A stretch of 64,000 bases of DNA from Jatrophihabitans cynanchi (GTDB lineage: Bacteria > Actinomycetota > Actinomycetes > Mycobacteriales > Jatrophihabitantaceae), in assembly GCF_027247405.1 (NCBI RefSeq), contig NZ_CP097463.1, positions 2,356,001 to 2,420,000 on the forward strand. Reading direction: 5' to 3'. The position numbers and the translations under genes are program-made. This document shows positions 1 to 10,724 of the stretch, in pieces (position 1 is the first letter of the stretch; each line of letters begins with the position of its first letter). Under the pieces are notes generated by a model that had not been told where the DNA came from, made no database searches, and saw only the letters and a list, made by a program, of their open reading frames with translations.

Positions 1-168
1 CAGTTCGGTCGACGGGGCGACGTCCTTGCACCACAGGTCCAGGGCGGCGCGTTCCTTGGAGACACCACGCGGCCAGACCCGGTCGACGAGCACCCGCCGC
101 CCGTCGTCCGGCACCGGGTCGTCATAGATCCGCTTCACCCGCACGTCCACACCTCGAGTGTGCCGCAT
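1..168 (-). CDS. DUF488 (YeaO-like) family protein, N-terminal part
   Basis: Only the first 56 codons are inside the window; the frame runs off at base 1. The visible protein has VKRIYDDPVPDDG followed by VLVDRVWPRGVSKE, which is the characteristic start of DUF488/YeaO proteins. These are small cytoplasmic proteins of unknown biochemical role. The ATG at 168 is the longest start; in-frame GTG codons at 150, 144 and 138 are equally possible, and family members usually begin close to the VKRIYD motif, favouring the shorter forms. It lies 5 bases after the stop of the acyl-CoA synthetase on the same strand, so co-transcription is likely. The family call is from motif memory; function is unknown. 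Confidence 0.75.
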   Translation of the reverse strand, partial: MRHTRGVDVRVKRIYDDPVPDDGRRVLVDRVWPRGVSKERAALDLWCKDVAPSTEL

Positions 169-173
169 CGGCC

Positions 174-1787
174 TCAGGACAGCAGGGCGATCGACTCCTC
201 GCGCATCTGCACCTTGCGCACCTTGCCGGTGACCGTCATCGGGAAGGCGTCCACCAGGTGCACGTAGCGCGGGATCTTGTAGTGGGCCAGCTTGCCCGTG
301 CAGAACTCGCGCAGCGCCTCGGCCGTGAGCGGCTCGGCTCCCTCGCGCAGCCGGATCCAGGCCATCAGCTCCTCGCCGAACCTCTCGTCCGGGACGCCGA
401 TCACCTGCGCGTCCACGACATCCGGGTGGGTGTACAGGAACTCCTCGACCTCGCGCGGGTAGATGTTCTCGCCGCCGCGGATCACCATGTCCTTGATCCG
501 GCCCACGATGTTCAGGTAGCCGTCGGCGTCCATCGTCGCCAGGTCGCCGGTGTGCATCCACCCCCGGCGCAGCACGTCCGCCGTCTTCTCCGGCTCGTTC
601 CAGTAGCCGATCATCACCGAGTAGCCGCGGGTGCACAGCTCCCCCGGCGTGCCGACCGGGACCGGCAGGTCGGTCTCCGGATCGACCACCTGCACCTCGA
701 CGTGCGGGTGCACGCGCCCCACCGTCGCGACGCGGCGATCCAGCTCGTCGTCGGCCCCGGTCTGGGTGGACACCGGTGACGTCTCGGTCATCCCGTAGGC
801 GATGGTCACCTCGGCCATGTGCATCTCGTTGATGACCCGCTTCATCACCTCGACCGGGCACGGGGAACCGGCCATGCAGCCGGTTCGCAGCGAGCTGAGG
901 TCGTAGTCGGCGAAGTCCGGCAGGCCGAGTTCGGCGATGAACATGGTGGGCACCCCGTAGAGCGAGGTGCACCGCTCGTCCTGCACTGCCTCCAGCGACG
1001 CGGCCGGGTCGAAGCCGGGCGCAGGGATCACCACGCAGGCGCCGTGGCTGGTGGCCGCGAGATTACCCATCACCATCCCGAAGCAGTGGTAGAAGGGCAC
1101 CGGCACGCAGATCCGGTCCTCGTGGGTGTACCGCATGCCCTCGCCGACGAAGAAGCCGTTGTTGAGGATGTTGTGATGGCTGAGCGTGGCGCCCTTCGGG
1201 AAGCCCGTGGTGCCTGAGGTGTACTGGATGTTGATCGGGTCGTCGAACGAGAGGCCGGCCGACCGCTCGGCGACCTGCGCGCTGCTGACACCCGCTGCAT
1301 CGGCGAGCAGCGCCGTCCAGGTCGGGCCGTCGGTGTACACGACCTCGCGCAGGGCCGGCAGCCCACCGCGGACCTGCTCGATCATCGCTCGGTAGTCGCT
1401 GGTCTTGAACTGCTCCGCCGAGATCAGCGTCCCGATCTCGGCCTGGCGGAGCACGTACTCGAGTTCGTGCGTGCGGTAGGCCGGGTTGATGTTCACCAGG
1501 ATCGCGCCGATCCGCGCGGTCGCGTACTGGACGAGGAACCACTGCAGGCAGTTCGGCGCCCAGATCCCCACCCGGTCGCCGGCGCCGACGCCGCGCGCCA
1601 TCAGCCCGCGGGCGAGCTCGTCGACCGCCTCGTCCAGCTGGTGATAGGTGAGGCGGCGTGCGGTGGCGCGATCGACGACGGCCTCGCGGTCCGGATGCGT
1701 CGCCACAGCTCGCCGCAGGTTGGCATCGATCGTCTCCCCGAGCAGCGGGAGGCTCGAGACGCCGTTGGAGTAGGAGGTCGCCAGCAT
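174..1787 (-). CDS. AMP-binding acyl-CoA synthetase (fatty acyl-CoA ligase, FadD-like)
   Basis: A 537-residue enzyme of the ANL superfamily that would activate a carboxylic acid with ATP and couple it to CoA through an acyl-adenylate. The P-loop-like motif [11 protein letters not shown] is at residues 189-199, the A5 motif YGMTETSP at 331-338, HTGDL near 417, [16 protein letters not shown] in the hinge region, and the C-terminal catalytic lysine in VTGKVRKV near 522. Length and motif order are complete for a medium/long-chain FadD or 3-methylmercaptopropionyl-CoA ligase type; the substrate cannot be read from the sequence. A TAGGAT hexamer lies at 1794-1799, six bases before the ATG, and there is no Shine-Dalgarno sequence, so the transcript is probably leaderless. 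Confidence 0.93.
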   Translation of the reverse strand: MLATSYSNGVSSLPLLGETIDANLRRAVATHPDREAVVDRATARRLTYHQLDEAVDELARGLMARGVGAGDRVGIWAPNCLQWFLVQYATARIGAILVNINPAYRTHELEYVLRQAEIGTLISAEQFKTSDYRAMIEQVRGGLPALREVVYTDGPTWTALLADAAGVSSAQVAERSAGLSFDDPINIQYTSGTTGFPKGATLSHHNILNNGFFVGEGMRYTHEDRICVPVPFYHCFGMVMGNLAATSHGACVVIPAPGFDPAASLEAVQDERCTSLYGVPTMFIAELGLPDFADYDLSSLRTGCMAGSPCPVEVMKRVINEMHMAEVTIAYGMTETSPVSTQTGADDELDRRVATVGRVHPHVEVQVVDPETDLPVPVGTPGELCTRGYSVMIGYWNEPEKTADVLRRGWMHTGDLATMDADGYLNIVGRIKDMVIRGGENIYPREVEEFLYTHPDVVDAQVIGVPDERFGEELMAWIRLREGAEPLTAEALREFCTGKLAHYKIPRYVHLVDAFPMTVTGKVRKVQMREESIALLS

Positions 1788-1852
1788 GCGCCGATCCTAG
1801 GTCGCTCAGCTCACTGCCGGCAGCGCTCGATCGGCGTCCCGGCTTAACGCTC

Positions 1853-1898
1853 GAGCGCCGCACCGAAACCGCAGTAGCGGGGTTTCGGCGCGGCGCTC
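1853..1898 (-). terminator. Stem-loop terminator after bldC
   Basis: Two 18-base arms (1853-1870 and 1881-1898) pair with one G-U-type mismatch around a 10-base loop. No T-run follows, as is usual in high-GC actinobacteria. It sits 22 bases beyond the bldC stop and before the acyl-CoA synthetase promoter, separating the two transcripts. Confidence 0.75.
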
Positions 1899-1919
1899 CG
1901 GTGCGCTTGGTCGGTGCCG

Positions 1920-2135
1920 TCAGGCGTCGACCGTTGCCTGGGTGTTGCCCTCCAGCAGCGCGCGGACCTCGGACTCGCGGTAGCGGCGGTGGCCGCCCAG
2001 CGTGCGGATCGAGGTCAGCTTGCCGGCCTTGGCCCACCTGGTGACCGTCTTCGGGTCGACGCGGAACAGCGTCGCGACCTCGGACGGGGTGAGCAGCGGC
2101 TCGGACTCAGGGCGGTGACGAGGAGTCGTCATCAT
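1920..2135 (-). CDS. bldC: BldC-type MerR-like DNA-binding regulator
   Basis: A 71-residue winged-helix protein. After a short N-terminus it has PLLTPSEVATLFRVDPKTVT, then RWAKAGKLTSIRTLGGHRRYRESEVRALL, which is near-identical to Streptomyces BldC, a developmental regulator that binds DNA cooperatively at AT-rich direct repeats. The frame is open upstream to 2258, but the purine-rich AAGGGGGG immediately before the ATG pair at 2135/2132 sets the start here and gives the usual BldC length of about 70 residues; ATG 2132 is equally possible. The gene is divergent from the DUF3073 gene across a 332-base region with two inverted repeats. Confident family call; its targets here are unknown. Confidence 0.93.
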   Translation of the reverse strand: MMTTPRHRPESEPLLTPSEVATLFRVDPKTVTRWAKAGKLTSIRTLGGHRRYRESEVRALLEGNTQATVDA

Positions 2136-2160
2136 TGCCCCCCTTCTGGGGAATCGTCCT

Positions 2161-2214
2161 GCGGGGTCCTGTCCCGCAAGTACTGCAATGCGGGTCCTGT
2201 TCCGCATTACTTGC
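2161..2214 (-). promoter_or_regulatory. Nested inverted and direct repeats upstream of bldC
   Basis: GCAAGT (2176-2181) pairs with ACTTGC (2209-2214) and, inside it, AATGCGG (2187-2193) pairs with CCGCATT (2202-2208), giving a 6+7 base-pair hairpin with a 5-base bulge. The same stretch is also an imperfect tandem duplication: 2161-2186 and 2190-2214 share GGTCCTGT-CCGCA-TACT. It lies 26-79 bases upstream of the bldC start, so it could be an operator or a 5'-leader hairpin. BldC is known to bind direct repeats, so autoregulation is a plausible inference only. Confidence 0.5.
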
Positions 2215-2265
2215 CCAGTATGCCTATCCGGACACACCGTGCCTACTCGCCGCCTCATTCATGTC

Positions 2266-2292
2266 CACTGTGTGCCAACGGGGTGCACAGTG
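2266..2292. promoter_or_regulatory. Inverted repeat in the bldC/DUF3073 intergenic region
   Basis: CACTGTG (2266-2272) and CACAGTG (2286-2292) are perfect inverted arms separated by 13 bases, in the middle of the 332-base divergent region. It is a candidate regulator-binding dyad. No clear -35/-10 pair could be assigned to the DUF3073 gene. Confidence 0.35.
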
Positions 2293-2467
2293 TCCGTTTC
2301 ATCCGGCGCCCTGAACCGGCAGCAAAGGGACAATCGCGGCCGGCGCTTACCTACGTGCGGGCACGGCGGGGGGCGAGGTACGCTGGCAGCACGACAATGA
2401 CAACTTTCCCGGCGGTATCCCGAACACCCATGCCGCCGGATGAGCGCGTGAGCGAGGGGGTCGAGCC

Positions 2468-2656
2468 ATGGGGCGCGGCCGTGCCAAGGCAAAGCAGCAG
2501 AAAGTGGCTCGGGAGCTGAAGTACAACTCCCATCACACCGATCTGGACGCGCTCCAGCGCGAGCTGGGCGGCTCGCCGTCCTATCCGGCGGACACTGCCG
2601 AGTACGAGGACGAGGACGAGGACGATCGCGGCGACTGGGTCCGGGCCGGGCACTGA
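2468..2656 (+). CDS. DUF3073 domain protein
   Basis: A 62-residue soluble protein that begins MGRGRAKAKQQKVARELKY, continues with an NSHHTDLDALQREL segment and ends in a strongly acidic tail (EYEDEDEDDRGDW). This is the complete pattern of actinobacterial DUF3073 proteins, commonly found next to purF/purM, as here. The basic N-terminus and acidic C-terminus suggest nucleic-acid or ribosome contact, but no function is established. GAGGGGG at 2455-2461 serves as ribosome-binding site for the ATG. It is convergent with purM. Confidence 0.9.
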   Translation: MGRGRAKAKQQKVARELKYNSHHTDLDALQRELGGSPSYPADTAEYEDEDEDDRGDWVRAGH

Positions 2657-2668
2657 GCGCCGGCCCGT

Positions 2669-2712
2669 GACCTTGTGATCGCGTGCCAGCGACCCTGTGA
2701 TCGCGTGCCAGC
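2669..2712. repeat. 22-bp tandem duplication between DUF3073 and purM
   Basis: Two adjacent 22-base units (2669-2690 and 2691-2712) differ at one position (T or C at base 5). The shared core is TGTGATCGCGTGCCAGC. The duplication lies just after the DUF3073 stop in the convergent gap and has no coding role that I can see. Confidence 0.8.
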
Positions 2713-2784
2713 GACGCAGTTCGATCAGTTGGCGCGCGGACGCCGGATCGCGCCCCTATCGCACGGCCCGGACGCGGTGCGCGC

Positions 2785-3846
2785 TCAGCCCCAGGTCGCG
2801 CCCGGCCCGGCGTAGTCGCCGGCCAGCTCGACCCGCCCCGACCCGGGCCGGACCTCACCCAGCCGCCAGGCGGGTACGCCGCGCCCGGCGGCGACGGCGA
2901 GGCAGTCGCCCGCACGCTCGGCAGGAACGACGGCGACCATGCCCACGCCCAGGTTGAACGTGAGCTCGAGCTGTTCGCGCGAGACGTTGCCGGTGCGCGC
3001 GATCAGCTCGAACACCGGCTGCGGCGCCCAGGTGGAGCGATCGACGATCGCGTCCAGGTGCGGCGGCAGCACCCGCACCAGGTTGCCGGCCAGCCCGCCG
3101 CCGGTGATGTGGGCGAAGGCGTGGGCACCTGCCTGCTCGGCGAGCGCGAGGCAGTCCAGCGCGTAGATCCGGGTCGGCGTGAGCAGTTCGTCGGCAAGCG
3201 TCCGGCCGTCCAGCAGGTCCGGCGTCGCCGCCAGGTCCAGCCCGCCCTGCTCGAGCAGCACGTGCCGCACCAGTGAGTACCCGTTGGAGTGCAGGCCGGA
3301 GGAGCCGAGGCCGATCAGGACGTCTCCTGCGCCGACCCGTTCCGGGCCCAGGATCGCGTCGGCGTTCACGACCCCGACACCGGTGCCGGACACGTCGTAC
3401 TCGTCCGGGGCCATCAGCCCGGGGTGCTCGGCCGTCTCGCCGCCGATCAGCGCGCAGCCGGCCAGGACACAGCCCTGTGCGATCCCGGCGACGAGCTGCG
3501 CGATCTGCCCCGGCACCACCTTGCCGGTGGCGATGTAGTCGGACAGGAACAGCGGCTCGGCGCCGACCACGACCAGGTCGTCGACGACCATCGCCACCAG
3601 GTCGATGCCGATCGTCTCGTGACGCCCGGTCGCCCGCGCGATCGCGATCTTGGTGCCGACCCCGTCCGTCGAGCTGGCCAGTACCGGGCACGGGTACCTG
3701 GCCAGGTCGAGGTCGAACAGCCCCGCGAAGCCGCCGAGGCCACCGCGCACGCCCGGGCGCGCGGTGCGGGCGACCTGCGCCTTCATCAGCTCGACGGCGC
3801 GATCACCGGCGGCGATGTCGACCCCGGCGTCCTGGTAGCTGGTCAT
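2785..3846 (-). CDS. purM: Phosphoribosylformylglycinamidine cyclo-ligase (AIR synthetase)
   Basis: A 353-residue enzyme catalysing the ATP-dependent ring closure of FGAM to aminoimidazole ribonucleotide, step five of de novo purine synthesis. It starts with SYQDAGVDIAAGD, the standard PurM N-terminus, has the ATP/substrate motif SSTDGVGTKIAIA near 62, GGETAEHPG near 133 and SGTGVGVVN shortly after. Length is typical. The stop of purF is 10 bases upstream, so purF-purM form a two-gene operon, the usual actinobacterial arrangement. Nothing is missing. Confidence 0.97.
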   Translation of the reverse strand: MTSYQDAGVDIAAGDRAVELMKAQVARTARPGVRGGLGGFAGLFDLDLARYPCPVLASSTDGVGTKIAIARATGRHETIGIDLVAMVVDDLVVVGAEPLFLSDYIATGKVVPGQIAQLVAGIAQGCVLAGCALIGGETAEHPGLMAPDEYDVSGTGVGVVNADAILGPERVGAGDVLIGLGSSGLHSNGYSLVRHVLLEQGGLDLAATPDLLDGRTLADELLTPTRIYALDCLALAEQAGAHAFAHITGGGLAGNLVRVLPPHLDAIVDRSTWAPQPVFELIARTGNVSREQLELTFNLGVGMVAVVPAERAGDCLAVAAGRGVPAWRLGEVRPGSGRVELAGDYAGPGATWG

Positions 3847-3856
3847 CGGCAGGCGA

Positions 3857-5383
3857 TCACGGGCGGGTCAGGGCGTCTTCGGCCAGGTAGCCGGAGGCAT
3901 GCTCGGGCTCGCGCCCGGCTACCGACCGCTCGATGCCCTCCAGCACGTGCTTGCCGACCACGTCGGGCAGCGGGATCGGGTACTCGCCGTCGAAGCACGC
4001 GCGGCACAGCCGCGTCCTGGGCTGCTCGCTGGCCGCGATCAGCCCGTCCAGGGACACGTAGCCGAGCGAGTCCGCGCCGATCGAGGCACGGATGCCCTCG
4101 GTGTCCAGCCCGCTCGCGATCAACTCGGCCTTCGACGCGAAGTCGATTCCGTAGAAGCAGGGCCACTTCACCGGCGGGCTGGAGATGCGCACGTGCACCT
4201 CCAACGCCCCCGCCTCGCGCAGCATCCGCACCAGGGCACGCTGGGTGTTGCCGCGCACGATCGAATCGTCGACCACGACCAGCCGCTTGCCCCGGATCAC
4301 GTCCCGCAGCGGGTTCAGCTTGAGCCGGATGCCCAGCTGGCGGATCGTCTGGGAGGGCTGGATGAACGTCCGCCCTACGTAGGAGTTCTTCACCAGGCCG
4401 AGGCCGTACGGGATCCCCGACGCCTCGGCGAAGCCGATCGCGGCCGGCGTCCCGGACTCCGGGACCGGGATCACCAGATCGGCCTCGACCGGGCACTCAC
4501 CCGCCAGCCGCCGGCCGACCTCGACCCGGGTGGAGTGCACGCTGCGGCCGGCGATCGTCGTGTCCGGACGGGCCAGGTAGACGTACTCGAACAGGCAGCC
4601 CTTCGGCGCGGGCGCGGCGTAGCTCTGGCTGCGCAGGCCGTCCTCGTCGATCGCGATCAGCTCGCCCGGCTCGATCTCGCGCACGAAGCTGGCCCCGACG
4701 ATGTCCAGGGCGGCGGTCTCGGACGTCACCACCCAGCCCCGCTCGAGCCGGCCCAGCACGAGCGGGCGCACGCCCTGCGGGTCGCGTGCGGCGTACAGGG
4801 TGTTCTCGTCCATGAACACCAGCGAGAACGCGCCGCGCAGCCGCGGCAGGACGTCCATGGCGGCCTGCTCCACCGACACGTCCGGGCTCGCGGCGAGCAG
4901 CGCGGTGAGCAGGTCCGAATCGGTGGTCGCCCCCTGGCCGCCGCCGAGCACGCCCTCGGCGCGGGCGGCGGCGAACAGTTCGGCGGTGTTGACCAGGTTC
5001 CCGTTGTGCCCGAGCGCGAGGCCGGTGCCTGCCGTGGTGGTCCGGAAGCTCGGCTGCGCGTTCTCCCAGGTGGTGGACCCGGTGGTCGAGTACCGGGTGT
5101 GCCCGATCGCGAGGTGCCCCTGCAAGGTCGCCAGGGTCGCCTCGTCGAAGACCTGGCTGACCAGGCCCAGATCCTTGTAGACCAGCATCGAGCTGCCGTC
5201 GCTGACGGCGATGCCGGCCGCCTCCTGGCCGCGGTGCTGCAGCGCGTACAGGCCGAAATAGGTCAGCTTCGAGACCTGTTCGCCCGGCGCCCAGACACCG
5301 AAGACGCCGCAGGCGTCCTGGGGTCCCTTGTCGCCGGCGAGCAGATCGTGCGTCAGTCTGCCGTCGCCCCGGGGTCCCGCCAC
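3857..5383 (-). CDS. purF: Amidophosphoribosyltransferase
   Basis: A 508-residue enzyme converting PRPP and glutamine to phosphoribosylamine, the committed step of purine synthesis. The N-terminal 24 residues are a propeptide; Cys25 in DACGVFGVW would become the N-terminal nucleophile of the class-II glutamine amidotransferase domain after processing. The C-terminal phosphoribosyltransferase domain carries the PRPP-binding motif LVVVDDSIVRGNTQ, and RLCRACFDG near the end is consistent with an iron-sulfur-type PurF. The GTG start follows a TAGACT hexamer with a six-base gap and no ribosome-binding site, which points to a leaderless transcript. It is followed by purM and is divergent from the FTR1-like gene. 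Confidence 0.97.
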   Translation of the reverse strand: MAGPRGDGRLTHDLLAGDKGPQDACGVFGVWAPGEQVSKLTYFGLYALQHRGQEAAGIAVSDGSSMLVYKDLGLVSQVFDEATLATLQGHLAIGHTRYSTTGSTTWENAQPSFRTTTAGTGLALGHNGNLVNTAELFAAARAEGVLGGGQGATTDSDLLTALLAASPDVSVEQAAMDVLPRLRGAFSLVFMDENTLYAARDPQGVRPLVLGRLERGWVVTSETAALDIVGASFVREIEPGELIAIDEDGLRSQSYAAPAPKGCLFEYVYLARPDTTIAGRSVHSTRVEVGRRLAGECPVEADLVIPVPESGTPAAIGFAEASGIPYGLGLVKNSYVGRTFIQPSQTIRQLGIRLKLNPLRDVIRGKRLVVVDDSIVRGNTQRALVRMLREAGALEVHVRISSPPVKWPCFYGIDFASKAELIASGLDTEGIRASIGADSLGYVSLDGLIAASEQPRTRLCRACFDGEYPIPLPDVVGKHVLEGIERSVAGREPEHASGYLAEDALTRP

Positions 5384-5389
5384 GGGGCC

Positions 5390-5395
5390 AGTCTA
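5390..5395 (-). promoter_or_regulatory. -10 element of purF-purM
   Basis: TAGACT on the minus strand ends six bases before the purF GTG, placing transcription initiation at or next to the start codon. No good -35 hexamer is visible and no PurR-box or riboswitch was recognised upstream. Confidence 0.5.
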
Positions 5396-5460
5396 CGGGT
5401 GCACGGCGCCGGGTCCCGCCACGACCCGCACAGCTTCGCCGGGTACGGTGTGCTCTCGCT

Positions 5461-6210
5461 ATGGGTGAAGTCCTGCTGGTCCTCGCGGTGTTCGCCGCGT
5501 GCGCTGTCGAATCGGTCGAGGCGCTGACGATCGTGCTCGCCGTCGGGCTGACCCGCGGGTGGCGCTCAGCCGTCCAGGGCACGCTCGTGGCGCTGGTCGT
5601 GCTGGGTGCGCTGGTGGCCGCGCTGGGGCCCGCGCTGCGGGTCGTCCCGCTGGACGCGCTGCGGCTGGTGGTGGGCGGGCTGCTGCTGGTGTTCGGGCTG
5701 GGGTGGCTGCGCAAGGCGATCCTGCGCGCGTCCGGTCTGAAGGCGCTGCACGACGAGGACGCGATCTTCGCGCGGGAGCGTGCGGCCGCGGCGGCCGCGA
5801 ACAGCCGTTCTCGGGCTTCGGTACCGGACTGGTACGCCTTCACGCTGTCCTTCAAGGGAGTGCTGCTCGAGGGGCTCGAGGTGGTGTTCATCGTCCTGAC
5901 GTTCGGGGCCAACCAGGGCCACATCGACCTGGCCGTCATCGGTGCGGCGGCCGCCGTGGTTTCGGTGGCCGCGGCCGGCTTCGCGGTTCGCGGCCCGCTC
6001 GCCCGGGTGCCGGAGAACACGCTCAAGTTCGGCGTCGGCGTGATGCTCACCGGTTTCGGGCTGTTCTGGGGTGCCGAGGGCGCCGGAGCACACTGGCCGG
6101 GCAACGACGCGGCGCTGCCGGTGGTGCTGGTGTGCGTGCTGGCCGGCGCGCTGGGTGCTGTCGCGGCGCTGCGCTCGGATCAGCCCGAGCGGGAGAGGAT
6201 CGCAGCGTGA
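5461..6210 (+). CDS. FTR1/COG4280-like polytopic membrane protein with two ExxE motifs
   Basis: A 249-residue integral membrane protein with about seven hydrophobic segments and a charged 40-residue loop after the third. Two related motifs stand out: ESVEALTIVL in the first segment and EGLEVVFIVL in the fourth, so the protein is an internal duplication with an E-x-x-E motif in each half. The FTR1 iron permease family has the same plan with REGxE motifs, but the leading arginine is absent here. Cation transport, possibly Fe or Mn, is therefore an inference; no experimental function is known to me. It is divergent from purF, with TACGGT at 5444-5449 as possible -10, and its stop overlaps the start of the next small membrane gene. 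Confidence 0.7.
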   Translation: MGEVLLVLAVFAACAVESVEALTIVLAVGLTRGWRSAVQGTLVALVVLGALVAALGPALRVVPLDALRLVVGGLLLVFGLGWLRKAILRASGLKALHDEDAIFARERAAAAAANSRSRASVPDWYAFTLSFKGVLLEGLEVVFIVLTFGANQGHIDLAVIGAAAAVVSVAAAGFAVRGPLARVPENTLKFGVGVMLTGFGLFWGAEGAGAHWPGNDAALPVVLVCVLAGALGAVAALRSDQPERERIAA

Positions 6211-6440
6211 GGTCGATGGGCAGGTGGCTGAAGGGGTTCGCGCTGTTCTGGTGGGACTTCATCGTGGGCGACGACTGGCGGATCGCGGCAGGTGTCGTGG
6301 TCGCGCTCGCGCTCACCGCCGCGCTGGCGCACGCCGGTCTCACCGCGTGGTGGCTGCTCCCGCTCGCCGCGGTGGCGATGCTCGCCCTGTCGCTCCGGTC
6401 GGCACACCGCACCGCGCGTCCGGCTTCCCCCACCGACTGA
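6207..6440 (+). CDS. Small membrane protein, partner of the FTR1-like protein
   Basis: A 77-residue protein starting at the GTG that overlaps the upstream stop (GTGA), with GAGAGG about eight bases before it. It has an amphipathic aromatic N-terminus (GRWLKGFALFWWDFIVGDDW) and two transmembrane helices (about residues 26-42 and 47-62), then a basic tail. The four-base overlap indicates translational coupling, so it is probably an accessory subunit of the FTR1-like protein. I do not recognise a named family. Its last codons and stop lie in the first unit of a 32-bp tandem repeat, so the C-terminal RPASPTD is repeat-encoded. Confidence 0.7.
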   Translation: MRSMGRWLKGFALFWWDFIVGDDWRIAAGVVVALALTAALAHAGLTAWWLLPLAAVAMLALSLRSAHRTARPASPTD

Positions 6441-6570
6441 CGACGCCCGCCCCGGCTTTCCCCACCGGGTGACGACGCCCGCCCCGGCTTTCCCCACCGG
6501 GTGACGGCGTCCGCCCCGGCATCCCCCACGCGGTGACGACGTCCGCCCGGCTCCCCCCACCGGGTTACCA
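6421..6570. repeat. 32-bp tandem repeat array starting inside the preceding gene
   Basis: Three units of exactly 32 bases (6421, 6453, 6485), then a 31-base unit (6517) and a partial fifth (6548). The core is CGGCTTYCCCCACCGGGTGA followed by CGACGCCCGCCC. The TGA stop of the small membrane gene (6438-6440) is the TGA of unit 1. A related array with the core GCTTCCCCCATCGGCTGACG occurs at 34.5 kb, again beginning at a stop codon. There are no unique spacers, so this is not CRISPR. Confidence 0.85.
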
Positions 6571-6607
6571 ATGGGAGCGCTCCCATTTCGGGAGCCGGTG
6601 GGGGGAG
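6551..6607. terminator. Nested palindromes between convergent genes
   Basis: CTCCCCCCACCGG (6551-6563) pairs perfectly with CCGGTGGGGGGAG (6595-6607), enclosing the perfect 16-base palindrome ATGGGAGCGCTCCCAT (6571-6586). It sits between a plus-strand gene end and a minus-strand gene end and is most simply a bidirectional terminator, the outer arm being provided by the last repeat unit. Confidence 0.65.
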
Positions 6608-6626
6608 CGCAGCGGCCCAGGGCAAC

Positions 6627-7406
6627 TCAGCTGAGCACGGGCAGGTAGGCAGTCAGGTCGGCGCGGCTGCCGCTGGCCCGGACCGCACCGGCAGCGACCG
6701 CATCGCGAAACAGCGCGCGGCCGGTCGCCAGGCGCAGCCAGGTGAGCGGGTCGGTCTCCACCACGTTGGGCGGCGTCCCGCGGGTGTGCCGCGGGCCGGC
6801 GACGGCCTGGACCGCGACGAACGGCGGTACCCGCACCTCGACGGACCGGCCGGGCGCCTGCGCGGCCAGCAACTCGGCCAGCGTGCGGGTGGTGGACGCC
6901 AGCGCGGCCCGCAACAGCGGCACCGGGTCGCGATCGGCGAGTGAGCGGCTGACGTCGTCGCAGTGCACGACCAGGTCCAGCACCCGGGTCCGGGCGAAGT
7001 CCACGGCGGTGATCGGCCCGCGCGGGCCGGCGATGACGGCCCCGTCCGCGATCGCCTCGAGCTCGACCGGTTCGCGCAGCCGGGCGATCAGCTCGCCCGG
7101 GGAGCTGTCGCCGGTGGCTGCGATGGTCTGCTCGGTGATCTGCGCGGCGGCCGGGGCGTACGCCTGCACGTAGTCGGCCACGGCGATCGGCGGCCCGGGC
7201 GTGCGGTTCTCGCGGGTAGCCAGCCAGCTCTGCAGCCCGTCCTTGCTGCCGGCCAGGTGGCCGATCAGGGTGCGAACGTCCCAACCCGGCAACACCGAGG
7301 GAGCCGCGAACGACTCGGTCGGCACCTGCTCGAGCCACGCCCCGAGTGCGCCGCACTGGGCCCGGTACGCCGCGAGTTCCGCGGCGAGCCGCTCGCTCAC
7401 GGCCAC
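6627..7406 (-). CDS. Mycothiol-dependent maleylpyruvate isomerase-family protein
   Basis: A 259-residue cytoplasmic protein with the N-terminal DinB-like four-helix domain of the TIGR03083/MDMPI family. [15 protein letters not shown] (His50) and [10 protein letters not shown] (His148) are the expected metal-ligand regions, and a C-terminal sterol-carrier-like half ends in [12 protein letters not shown]. Such proteins use mycothiol or coordinate metal; the substrate here is unknown. The start lies 4 bases beyond the purL stop, so it is the last gene of the purS-purQ-purL unit. A similar gene beside purL is common in actinobacteria, but a role in purine synthesis has not been shown to my knowledge. 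Confidence 0.8.
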   Translation of the reverse strand: MAVSERLAAELAAYRAQCGALGAWLEQVPTESFAAPSVLPGWDVRTLIGHLAGSKDGLQSWLATRENRTPGPPIAVADYVQAYAPAAAQITEQTIAATGDSSPGELIARLREPVELEAIADGAVIAGPRGPITAVDFARTRVLDLVVHCDDVSRSLADRDPVPLLRAALASTTRTLAELLAAQAPGRSVEVRVPPFVAVQAVAGPRHTRGTPPNVVETDPLTWLRLATGRALFRDAVAAGAVRASGSRADLTAYLPVLS

Positions 7407-7410
7407 CGGG

Positions 7411-10380
<2,970 letters not shown>

Positions 10381-10452
10381 GCAGACCAGGCTACCGGCAC
10401 CCGGTCCGGCAACGCGCTGCGGTCCAGGGCCGCAGCCGGTTGTGGAATCGGG

Positions 10453-10683
10453 TCAGCGGCGGATGGTGAAGTTCTCGATCACCGGATTCGCCAGCAGCGT
10501 GTCGGCGATCCTGGCGAGCGCCTCGTCGTCGACCTCGTCACCGACCTCGAGTTCGAAGTGCTTGCCCTGGCGCACGTCGCTCACCCCGTGCACGCCGAGC
10601 CGGCCCAGCGCGCCGACGATCGCCTGGCCCTGGGGATCCAGGATCTCCGGCTTGAGCACCACATCGACGACCACGCGGGCCAC
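10453..10683 (-). CDS. purS: FGAM synthase subunit PurS
   Basis: A 76-residue subunit that bridges PurL and PurQ. It has the standard beginning ARVVVDVVLKPEILDPQGQA and the core GVSDVRQGKHFELEV. The GTG at 10683 is chosen over GTG 10689 because GAGGAG lies six bases before it and family members begin MARVVV. It is the first gene of purS-purQ-purL. In many actinobacteria purC is immediately upstream; here purC is about 11 kb away, beyond the glycopolymer locus. Confidence 0.95.
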   Translation of the reverse strand: MARVVVDVVLKPEILDPQGQAIVGALGRLGVHGVSDVRQGKHFELEVGDEVDDEALARIADTLLANPVIENFTIRR

Positions 10684-10724
10684 AGCCACTCCTCGGATCT
10701 ACGGCAGGTATCGGCAGGCACAGC

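Noticed and set aside
6421-6570. CRISPR-like array
   Set aside because: Units abut without unique spacers and no cas gene is present.
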